From Gemmatimonadota bacterium (GTDB taxonomy: Bacteria > Gemmatimonadota > Gemmatimonadetes > Gemmatimonadales > GWC2-71-9), in the NCBI GenBank assembly GCA_003221985.1, contig QHUQ01000158.1, positions 1 through 21,159 of the forward strand: 21,159 nucleotides of DNA, written 5' to 3'. Shown piece by piece: positions 14,964-21,159 of the stretch; position 1 is the stretch's first letter, and every line of letters begins with the position of its first letter. The notes beneath the pieces were generated by a model, which saw nothing but the letters and a program-made list of their open reading frames with translations, searched no databases and was not told where the DNA came from. A program made the translations under genes and the position numbers.

Positions 14964-15335
14964 ATGTCCAGCAGCAACTTCGAAATGGTTACGGCGAGTC
15001 AGTCGATCGTTGCAGAAGTCACCACCTGGCCCGGCGTCACGGCGGGGCGGGGCGAGCGGGGCGAGCTCTGGTTCCGGCTGGGCCGCCGCGAGATCGGCCA
15101 CCTGCACGGCGATAGCGCCGCGCATTTCGGATTTCCCCGCCATGTGTGGATCGACCTGCGCAAGCAGGGCCGTATCGAGCGCCACCCTTTCTTCCCCGAT
15201 TCCGTCGGCCCCGCGGCACGCGGCATCCACAGCGCGGACGACGTACGCGACGTAATCGCGCTGCTGCGGCTCAACTACGAGCGCCTCGCCGCGCTGCGAC
15301 GCCCGCGTGAATCCCCTGTTCACCCTGTTGTCTGA
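14964..15335 (+). CDS. DUF5519 (luciferase-domain) family protein
   Basis: The product is a 123-residue cytoplasmic protein matching the small family annotated as luciferase domain or DUF5519. Visible signatures are GVTAGRGERGELWFRLG, REIGHLHGDSAAHFGFP and RHVWIDLRKQGRIERHPFFPDS, then a helical ending DDVRDVIALLRLNYERLAAL. The name comes from a distant resemblance to fungal luciferase-like sequences; no light-producing or oxygenase activity is established for bacterial members. The start ATG 14964 has GGAG six bases upstream; the open extension to 14925 runs into the operator-like repeat. It follows marR by 70 bases with its own likely promoter and operator, and precedes a barrel gene by 28 bases. 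I infer control by the neighbouring MarR protein. Confidence 0.85.
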   Translation: MSSSNFEMVTASQSIVAEVTTWPGVTAGRGERGELWFRLGRREIGHLHGDSAAHFGFPRHVWIDLRKQGRIERHPFFPDSVGPAARGIHSADDVRDVIALLRLNYERLAALRRPRESPVHPVV

Positions 15336-15363
15336 CACTATTCACCGTTTTTCGGAGGATCGT

Positions 15364-15954
15364 ATGCTGAAGCATTCACTTTCTCTGGCACTCACGGTTG
15401 CAGCGCTCGCGACCACCCCGGCGGCGTTGCACGCGCAGAACCCCAACCCGCCGGCGGGTCGATTCACGGTGACCGCCGGCTTCGGCGGTCTTTCTGGCGC
15501 CGCGAACCTGAACCAGGCCGGCACCGCGGACTGGCGACTCGGCTGGGCCGGCTCGCTCGATGCGAGCTACTGGGTCCTGCCCCGCCTCGGGCTCCGGGTC
15601 GGTGGCACATGGGCTCAAGACAGCGTGCGGGGCGGTGCCATCACGGGCCGCGGCAAGTTCAACAAGTTCGCCTATGACGCCGACGTCGTGCTGCGCTATC
15701 CGCTCGGCGGCGGCGCCAGCACCGTCACGCCTTACGTGCTCGGCGGCGCGGGCGCGATCGCCGTCCATCAGCTCGACTCCGACAGCACCTGGACAAAGTT
15801 CGCCGGCAATTTCGGCGCTGGCGTCGAGTACCGCTTCGGCCGGCTCGGCGTGCGGGCTGAAGGGCGGGACTATGTCTACAAGTTCGACCGCTTCGGCTTC
15901 GACAAGACCCAGCACGACATCGCGTGGCAGGGTGGAGTCAGCCTCTCCTTCTGA
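15364..15954 (+). CDS. Small outer-membrane beta-barrel protein
   Basis: The product is a 196-residue secreted protein. Residues 1-24 form a signal peptide (LKHSLSLALTVAALATTPAA, cleaved near LHA-QN). The mature part shows about eight amphipathic strands: FTVTAGFGGLSG, WAGSLDASYWVL, GLRVGGTWAQDS, FAYDADVVLRYPL, VTPYVLGGAGAIAVH, GNFGAGVEYRFG, GVRAEGRDYVY and a terminal WQGGVSLSF, ending in Phe as outer-membrane barrels do. It resembles the OmpA/OmpW-like barrel group without a specific family match. The start ATG 15364 has GGAGG five bases upstream. It lies 28 bases after DUF5519 and may be co-transcribed with it. Its stop is three bases from the stop of the convergent MFS gene. Confidence 0.82.
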   Translation: MLKHSLSLALTVAALATTPAALHAQNPNPPAGRFTVTAGFGGLSGAANLNQAGTADWRLGWAGSLDASYWVLPRLGLRVGGTWAQDSVRGGAITGRGKFNKFAYDADVVLRYPLGGGASTVTPYVLGGAGAIAVHQLDSDSTWTKFAGNFGAGVEYRFGRLGVRAEGRDYVYKFDRFGFDKTQHDIAWQGGVSLSF

Positions 15955-15957
15955 GCC

Positions 15958-17484
15958 TTAGTCGCCGCCTGGTGCGCGCCCGCGTAGCAACCCGGCGACC
16001 GGGATCAGGGCGAGAGCCAAGGCGGCGCTGATGAACGCCGTAAGTTGGAAGGCGCTGGCGAATGCGGCGCGGGCCGTCCGGAGCAACTCGCTACGCAGTT
16101 GCTCCGGCACCCGCTCCGCCACCGCGACCGCGCCGCCGAGCGTGGCGCGCGCTGCCTCGGCTGCTTCCGGCGTCAGGCCGGAGGGCAGGCCATCTCCCAT
16201 CGCACTGCGATAGACCGCGATCCCGATACTTCCCAGAATCGCGATGCCCAGCGCGCCGCCCAATTCCGAGCTCGTCTCGGATATCGCCGATGCGGCGCCG
16301 GCCTTCTCGACCGGTGCGCTGCCAACGATCAAATCGGTGGCGAGAATGACCACCGGCGAGAGGCCGACTGAGTAGATAACCGAACCCGCAATGAGAGCGC
16401 CCAGGCCCGCGCTGCCGGCTGCGTAGGCCAGTACACCGTATCCCACGGCCGCGAGCAGCAAGCCGGCCACCATGACGGATGCCGGCTGGACCCGGCGCAC
16501 GATCAGCGGAACCAGCATGGAGCCCAACACGAATCCGAGCATCGACGGCACGGTCGCCAGTCCTGCTTGGAAGGGCGACAGGCCCAACACCAACTGCAGG
16601 TGCTGCGCGATGAAGACGTATGCGCCGAAAGCGACGAGCGTCGCGACCATATAGAGCACGAGTGACGCACCAAACCCGGTGGACTGAAACAGCCGAATAT
16701 CGATGAGGGGGTCGGCAAGCCGTCGCTGGCGTCGCACGAACACCACGCCCAGCGCGAATCCGGCGAGTATGACGGCAACGGCCGGCCAGCCCACGCCGTG
16801 CTCGGCGATGCGCTTCAGCCCGTAGATGACCGCCAGTACCGCGCCGAGCGATAAAGCCGCGCTTGGCAAATCCAAGCGGCCCGCGTTGGGATCGCGAAAC
16901 TCCGGCAGTAACAGCGGCCCCACGACGAGCAGCAACACCATCACGGGGACACCGATCAGGAATACGGCCCCCCACCAGAAGTACTGCAGCACGATACCAC
17001 CCACGAGTGGCCCGATCGCCGCACCCACCGAATAGCTGGTGACCCACACGCCGATCGCGACTCTGCGCTCGTGCTCATCCAGGAACATGTTGCGAATCAG
17101 CGACAGCGTGGATGGCGCGAGCGTCGCTCCCGCAAAACCGAGCAGCGCGCGCGTCGCGATCAGCATCGCGGCGCTCTGTGAGAAAGCGGCAACCACGGAA
17201 GCCGCGCCGAACGCAGCGGCACCAATCAACAGCAGGCGACGGCGCCCGATGCGGTCGCCGAGCGTGCCCATCGTGATCAGCGATCCCGCTACCAGAAAAC
17301 CGTAGATGTCGATGATCCAGAGGAGCTGCGCGCTGCTGGGCCGCAGCGCCGCGCTGAGGCGCGGCACCGCCAGGTTCAACACCGTGAGGTCCATTGAGTA
17401 GAGGAAGCAGGGCAACGCTATCACTGCGAGTCCGATCCACTCGCGCCGCGTTGCCTTCGGAGGACCTGCCGGGATTGGGCTCAC
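15958..17484 (-). CDS. MFS drug exporter, DHA2 (14-helix) family
   Basis: The product is about 508 residues of inner-membrane drug:proton antiporter resembling SmvA, QacA and EmrB. The first helix carries FLYSMDLTVLNLAVPRL (the D1-type motif of the family). Motif A is GTLGDRIGRRRLLLIGA between helices 2 and 3. The helix-5 motif C region is VTSYSVGAAIGPLVGGIV. Fourteen hydrophobic segments can be counted, with a cytoplasmic RRQRRLADPLIDIRLF linker in the middle. The start is uncertain. GTG 17484 leaves a short cytoplasmic N-terminus and no overlap with the divergent methyltransferase. ATGs at 17541 and 17571 are in frame but would overlap that gene's start. No TetR or MarR gene adjoins it directly. 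Confidence 0.88.
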   Translation of the reverse strand: MSPIPAGPPKATRREWIGLAVIALPCFLYSMDLTVLNLAVPRLSAALRPSSAQLLWIIDIYGFLVAGSLITMGTLGDRIGRRRLLLIGAAAFGAASVVAAFSQSAAMLIATRALLGFAGATLAPSTLSLIRNMFLDEHERRVAIGVWVTSYSVGAAIGPLVGGIVLQYFWWGAVFLIGVPVMVLLLVVGPLLLPEFRDPNAGRLDLPSAALSLGAVLAVIYGLKRIAEHGVGWPAVAVILAGFALGVVFVRRQRRLADPLIDIRLFQSTGFGASLVLYMVATLVAFGAYVFIAQHLQLVLGLSPFQAGLATVPSMLGFVLGSMLVPLIVRRVQPASVMVAGLLLAAVGYGVLAYAAGSAGLGALIAGSVIYSVGLSPVVILATDLIVGSAPVEKAGAASAISETSSELGGALGIAILGSIGIAVYRSAMGDGLPSGLTPEAAEAARATLGGAVAVAERVPEQLRSELLRTARAAFASAFQLTAFISAALALALIPVAGLLRGRAPGGD

Positions 17485-17536
17485 GTCGGCTTGAACAATA
17501 ACGGAACCTCCGGCCGTTCCCCTTCGTTCGAGTCTG

Positions 17537-18073
17537 GTGAACATCGCTGCCGCAGAAGCACTGATCGCCACGGCGGTTCCGCGGCAGGCGGGAGATTGGG
17601 CCGATGTGGGGGCCGGTCGTGGTACGTTTTCTCGAGCCCTCGCTCACCGGCTCCAGCCGGGAAGCCGCATCTATGCGGTGGACCGTGATCGTGCCGCGAT
17701 CGCGTCACTCGAGCGGTTGGTCTCTGATGGCGTCGAGGTGATTCCCGTCACGGGAGACTTCACCCGCCCGTTGAAGCTGCCAGGGATTGGGGTAAGTCAG
17801 CTCAGCGGGATGCTGTTTGCGAACGCGCTTCACTTTATCGCGGATCCCCGGGTCGTATTAGAACAGCTGCTGACATGGGTGCGCCCCGGCGGGCGCGTCG
17901 TGATCGTCGAGTATGACGGGCGCCGGCCCAGCCGCTGGGTGCCATATCCGATTTCGGCCGAGCGGCTGCCCGAGATCGTGGCCGGCCTTGGCCTGTCGCG
18001 GCCCACGATCACAGCGACACGTCCTTCCGCGTATGGAGGATCCTTGTACGTTGCCGGTATGGAGCGACCATGA
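17537..18073 (+). CDS. Class I SAM-dependent methyltransferase
   Basis: The product is a 178-residue Rossmann-fold methyltransferase. Motif I is ADVGAGRGTFSRALAHRL at residues 22-39, followed by the acidic end of strand 2 (RIYAVDRDRAAI), then LPGIGVSQLSGMLFANALHF as motif III/IV and VRPGGRVVIVEYDG as the strand-5 region. It is short but complete for the simplest members. The substrate is unknown. The start GTG 17537 lacks a strong ribosome binding site. It is divergent from the MFS exporter with 52 bases between the chosen starts. Its stop codon overlaps the next start (ATGA at 18070-18073), so it is translationally coupled to the alpha/beta hydrolase, and the two probably act on related compounds. 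Confidence 0.85.
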   Translation: MNIAAAEALIATAVPRQAGDWADVGAGRGTFSRALAHRLQPGSRIYAVDRDRAAIASLERLVSDGVEVIPVTGDFTRPLKLPGIGVSQLSGMLFANALHFIADPRVVLEQLLTWVRPGGRVVIVEYDGRRPSRWVPYPISAERLPEIVAGLGLSRPTITATRPSAYGGSLYVAGMERP

Positions 18074-18900
18074 GCACGACTCTGCGACTCACGCGGTTCG
18101 CATTTGGCGCCGTGCAGCGCGCCTCCCCCCGGCTCGCGGCGCGCTGGGCGGAGCGGCTGTTTTGCTCGCCGCCGCGCCGCGCCATCAGCCAGCGGATGGC
18201 CGCGTGGTTGCGTGAGGCGCGCCGGATCGACGTGGACGTGGGAACGAGACGCGTCGCTGCATGGTCATGGGGCGAGCGCGGGCCCGGCGTCCTGCTCGTG
18301 CACGGGTGGGGAAGTCGCGGCGCGCGCTTCATCGACTTGGGAAATGCCCTCCTGGCGGGCGGTTATCGCGTCGTGACGTTCGACGCGCCGGGCCATGGCG
18401 CCTCCTCGGGCCGGCTCAGCTCAGGCCCTGAGTTTGCTCGCGCGGCTGTCGCCGTGGCGAAAGCGGTGGGATCGGTCAGCCTCGTCGTTGGCCACTCACT
18501 CGGCGGCTTTGCGGCCTCATTGGCGCTAGGCGACGGACTCGTCGCGCGCCGCGCCGTGCTCCTCGCGCCGTCGGCGAGTCCCGACTCGTACACCGCCCAG
18601 TTCGCCGCGCTGCTCGGCGTGGATGATCCGGTCATGGCCTCGATGCGCGGCCGGCTGGAGCGCCGGCTCGGCTTCACATGGGCACAGATGAACGTGCCGA
18701 TCCTGGCCCGCGACATGCGCGTACCTCTGCTCGTGATCCACGATCAGGACGACCGCGAAGTCAGCTGGGATAATGGGGCGGCGATTACGCGCGCGTGGCC
18801 CGGCGCCGAGCTCATGACCACGACCGGTCTCGGCCACCATCGGATCGTCGGCGATCCGGGTGTCATCCAACAGGTACTGGCCTTCCTCCGGCGGGATTGA
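18070..18900 (+). CDS. Alpha/beta hydrolase
   Basis: The product is a 276-residue alpha/beta-hydrolase-fold enzyme. The oxyanion-hole motif HGWG is at 78-81 (VLLVHGWGSRG). The nucleophile elbow GHSLGG places Ser143. The acid is probably D228 (LVIHDQDDREV), and the base His256 lies in GLGHHRIVGD. The segment VVTFDAPGHGASSG is also typical of the esterase and peptidase groups of the fold. The N-terminal 50 residues are basic and helical without a clear signal peptide, so it is likely cytoplasmic. It is coupled to the methyltransferase by the ATGA overlap. The substrate is unknown. The following propeller gene begins 40 bases downstream on the same strand. Confidence 0.9.
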   Translation: MSTTLRLTRFAFGAVQRASPRLAARWAERLFCSPPRRAISQRMAAWLREARRIDVDVGTRRVAAWSWGERGPGVLLVHGWGSRGARFIDLGNALLAGGYRVVTFDAPGHGASSGRLSSGPEFARAAVAVAKAVGSVSLVVGHSLGGFAASLALGDGLVARRAVLLAPSASPDSYTAQFAALLGVDDPVMASMRGRLERRLGFTWAQMNVPILARDMRVPLLVIHDQDDREVSWDNGAAITRAWPGAELMTTTGLGHHRIVGDPGVIQQVLAFLRRD

Positions 18901-18940
18901 AGGGGCAGCTTTTTAACTAACGAACCCTTGGGGGAATGGC

Positions 18941-21159
18941 GTGCTGTTCTCTTTGCTGCTGCTACAAGCGACCGCAAATCCACTCCAACACCCTCCGCAA
19001 CCGCGCCGAGAAATCCCCGACCCGGGCGTCATCGCCACCGAGCAGCGCGTCACGCCTGCTGGCGTCCAAAGCGTGTTCACCGACCGGGTGTTTGGCGTGC
19101 GCTTCGGCGCGCGACCAGGAGAGATCTGGGTCAGCATACACGGCGCGGCCTATCGCCTCGGCTGGCGTGACAACGTCGTATTGGGGAGCGCTGCGTTCGA
19201 CGGCCGCGCCGGAGTCCAAGGCGTCGCCATCGATCCCGTGAACGGCCGCGCGCTCGTCACATCCGTCGGCCTGCTGCCCGCCGCTCTCGCGCTGAGCCGC
19301 ATCCCCGGCTCCGAGCAGCTCGCCCAGACGAAGTCGGTCGCGCACCTGACGGCGTACGACGGCGACAGCACCGTCGTGCGATTCACATCCTCCGCACTCG
19401 GCGACTTCATAGCCGGCGCGCCGGCCATCGCGCGGACCGCCAATGCCTCCGGTCACCGCGTCGTGGCTGTCCCGCTTCCCGCCAACGACACCCTCGCGGT
19501 GCTCGACGCCGAGAGCGGAATGTTGCTCAAGATGATCCCGCTGGGCGTTCTGCCGGTGGCCGCCGTGGTGAGCGCTGACGGGTCGGTTGCCTATGTGTCG
19601 AACCTCGGTGGGAGAAAGCCTGTCACAGGGGATCGCGCGGCGCGGCAATGCTGCGATCCATTCGCGGAATTCGTGCGGGTCGACAAGCGAGGGCTGGCGC
19701 AGCCGGGCAGCGTGACGCGCGTGGATCTCATTACGGGCACCGTCACCAGGGTGATTCCGGTGGGCCGGCATCCAACCGGGCTCGCGTGGGACGAGAAGAA
19801 CGCACGCCTGTACGTGGCCAACGGCAATTCCGACGCGGTGAGCGTCATCGACACGCGCCGCGACGTCGTCGCCAGCACGATCACGATCGCGCCGTTCCGT
19901 GAGCGGAACATCGGTCTGGCACCCACCGCGGTCGCACTGTCACCAGATGCGACGACGCTGTTCGTGACGCTGGGCGGCGTGAACGCCGTCGCGGTGTACT
20001 CGCTGCCGGCTGCCCAGCTCAAGGGTCTCGTTCCCACCGGCTGGTATCCGACGAGCATCGACGTGAGTCCCGATGGCCACGCGATTGCCGTCGGCACGCT
20101 GTTCGGCGTGGGGTCAGGTGTCGGCAAGCCCTTGGGGCTGACGGGCCGGTACGTCCACTCCTACCGCGGATCGGTCAACGTCATTCAGGAGCCGACCGAG
20201 GCGGAGCTCGCGGCTTACACGACGTCGGTCGCCCAGAACAACCGGCTCACGCTCAATCAAGCGGGCCAGGCGCCGTCCCTGACGGCTCGCCGCAACGTTG
20301 CCGCGCGCGCCGTTCCCGCGCGGCCCGGCGAGCCGTCGCTTATCGATCACGTTGTCTACATCATTCGCGAGAACCGCACCTACGATCAGATCCTCGGTGA
20401 CATGGGGAAGGGCGCGAGCGACAGCTCGCTCGTGCAATACGGCCGCGACGTCACCCCCAACGCGCACGCGCTTGCGGAGCAGTTCGTGCTGCTCGATCAC
20501 TTCTTTGCGTCCGGCGGCAACTCGGCGGATGGTCACAACTGGCTGACGCAGGCCAACGAGACCGAGTATCCGATGTGGCCGCTCTACACCGGCCGCAGCT
20601 ATCCGTCGGAAGGGCAAGACCCGCTGGCGTACTCGGCGGGCGGGTTCCTGTGGGAGGCGGCGCAATCCAAGGGCAAGTCGGTGCGCGTGTTCGGTGAGTA
20701 CGCGCCGGGACCAACCGTCTACAGCGACTCGATGCGGTCGGCGCTGCTGGCGCGGTATCGAGACTCGCAGCCGAATAGGGCGGCGTACTTCCGTGCGGAA
20801 TTCGCGAAACGCTACCACGCGCGCTCCGATATCGCCTCGCTCGACCGCGTCTTGGTGCGGGAGTATCCGGGGTGGACGATGGAAGTTCCCGACGTCGCGA
20901 AGGCCGACGTTTTTCTCGAGCACCTGCGGGAATGGCAAGCGCGGAACGACATGCCCAACCTCGTGATGATGAACCTGCCTAGCGATCACACCGAGGGGAC
21001 GAACCCCCGCTGGTGTACGCCCAAGGCGTGCGTGGCCGACAACGACCTGGCGCTCGGCAAGATCGTCGAGGGGTTATCGCACAGCCGGTTCTGGAAGGCG
21101 ATGGCGATTCTCATCGTCGAGGACGACGCGCAGAATGGCGTCGATCATATCGACGGCCA
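18941..21159 (+). CDS. YVTN beta-propeller / phosphoesterase fusion protein (3' end outside the window)
   Basis: An uninterrupted frame of 739 codons runs to the right edge. Residues 1-13 form a short hydrophobic leader (LFSLLLLQATA). Residues 40-430 are YVTN-type propeller blades, with repeats such as HPTGLAWDEKNARLYVANGN, APTAVALSPDATTLFVTLGG and WYPTSIDVSPDGHAIAVGT. Residues 465 onward match the phosphoesterase family (PF04185, the phospholipase C/acid phosphatase type). They include IIRENRTYDQILGDMG (R476-E477-N478), GGNSADGHNW, LPSDHTEGT (D682, H683) and VEDDAQNGVDHIDG (D735, H736), which supply the metal and active-site residues of the alkaline-phosphatase fold. Probably 60-150 residues are missing on the right. 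The start GTG 18941 has GGGGGAA four bases upstream, and an in-frame TAA lies at 18914-18916. The protein is probably exported. Confidence 0.88.
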   Translation, partial: MLFSLLLLQATANPLQHPPQPRREIPDPGVIATEQRVTPAGVQSVFTDRVFGVRFGARPGEIWVSIHGAAYRLGWRDNVVLGSAAFDGRAGVQGVAIDPVNGRALVTSVGLLPAALALSRIPGSEQLAQTKSVAHLTAYDGDSTVVRFTSSALGDFIAGAPAIARTANASGHRVVAVPLPANDTLAVLDAESGMLLKMIPLGVLPVAAVVSADGSVAYVSNLGGRKPVTGDRAARQCCDPFAEFVRVDKRGLAQPGSVTRVDLITGTVTRVIPVGRHPTGLAWDEKNARLYVANGNSDAVSVIDTRRDVVASTITIAPFRERNIGLAPTAVALSPDATTLFVTLGGVNAVAVYSLPAAQLKGLVPTGWYPTSIDVSPDGHAIAVGTLFGVGSGVGKPLGLTGRYVHSYRGSVNVIQEPTEAELAAYTTSVAQNNRLTLNQAGQAPSLTARRNVAARAVPARPGEPSLIDHVVYIIRENRTYDQILGDMGKGASDSSLVQYGRDVTPNAHALAEQFVLLDHFFASGGNSADGHNWLTQANETEYPMWPLYTGRSYPSEGQDPLAYSAGGFLWEAAQSKGKSVRVFGEYAPGPTVYSDSMRSALLARYRDSQPNRAAYFRAEFAKRYHARSDIASLDRVLVREYPGWTMEVPDVAKADVFLEHLREWQARNDMPNLVMMNLPSDHTEGTNPRWCTPKACVADNDLALGKIVEGLSHSRFWKAMAILIVEDDAQNGVDHIDG

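Noticed and set aside
18962..19771. Minus-strand frames of 269 and 291 codons (also 20114-20989) opposite the propeller/phosphoesterase gene
   Set aside because: The plus-strand frame carries clear family motifs throughout; the minus frames are compositional shadows.
1..21159. Search for tRNA, rRNA, CRISPR arrays, insertion sequences, integrase genes or phage genes
   Set aside because: None was recognised by eye. The whole window is accounted for by ordinary protein genes and short intergenic gaps.

Overview
The window is a gene-dense, high-GC stretch with short intergenic gaps. The gene content points to a soil-type Gemmatimonadota or a related phylum: a DUF5916 outer-membrane protein, Ig-like/beta-propeller lipoproteins, an ECF sigma factor next to DGPF (YCII) proteins, DinB proteins and a YVTN/phosphoesterase fusion. 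The phylum is inferred from content and style; there is no rRNA or other marker gene to prove it. No tRNA, rRNA, CRISPR array, insertion sequence or integrase is visible, and no gene-free stretch exceeds about 250 bases.

Layout. 1-797: two pieces of one DUF5916-type gene in opposite orientations, meeting near position 440 as if part of the gene had been inverted (or the contig is chimeric there). 818-2264: a retropepsin-like aspartic protease, divergent from an aldo/keto reductase. 2284-4849 (minus): a surface lipoprotein with Ig-like and propeller domains, preceded by a small beta-barrel protein. 4909-6817 (minus): two tandem DGPF/YCII proteins followed by an ECF42-type sigma factor that has no visible start codon. 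6888-7912: DUF1697 and DinB genes, convergent on a strong hairpin. 7965-8858: an AraC-type regulator with a TTG start and a long G-tract.

8855-14191 (minus): a tripartite RND efflux operon in the order adaptor, pump, outer-membrane factor, with overlapping stop and start codons. The outer-membrane factor is broken by an internal deletion plus frameshift. A divergent MarR-type regulator follows (14441-14893). A 30-bp sequence occurs upstream of marR and again, in opposite orientation, directly upstream of the next gene (DUF5519, luciferase-domain), with 26 of 30 positions identical. It looks like a shared operator, suggesting that the MarR protein controls the pump, itself and the DUF5519 gene, perhaps with the small beta-barrel gene after it.

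15958-18900: a DHA2-type (14-helix) drug exporter, divergent from a methyltransferase-alpha/beta hydrolase pair joined by an ATGA overlap. 18941-21159: a large YVTN beta-propeller/phosphoesterase protein that is still open at the right edge.

The best candidates for something new are the split and inverted DUF5916 gene, the duplicated MarR-site repeat linking DUF5519 to efflux control, the deleted outer-membrane factor, and the sigma factor without a start codon.
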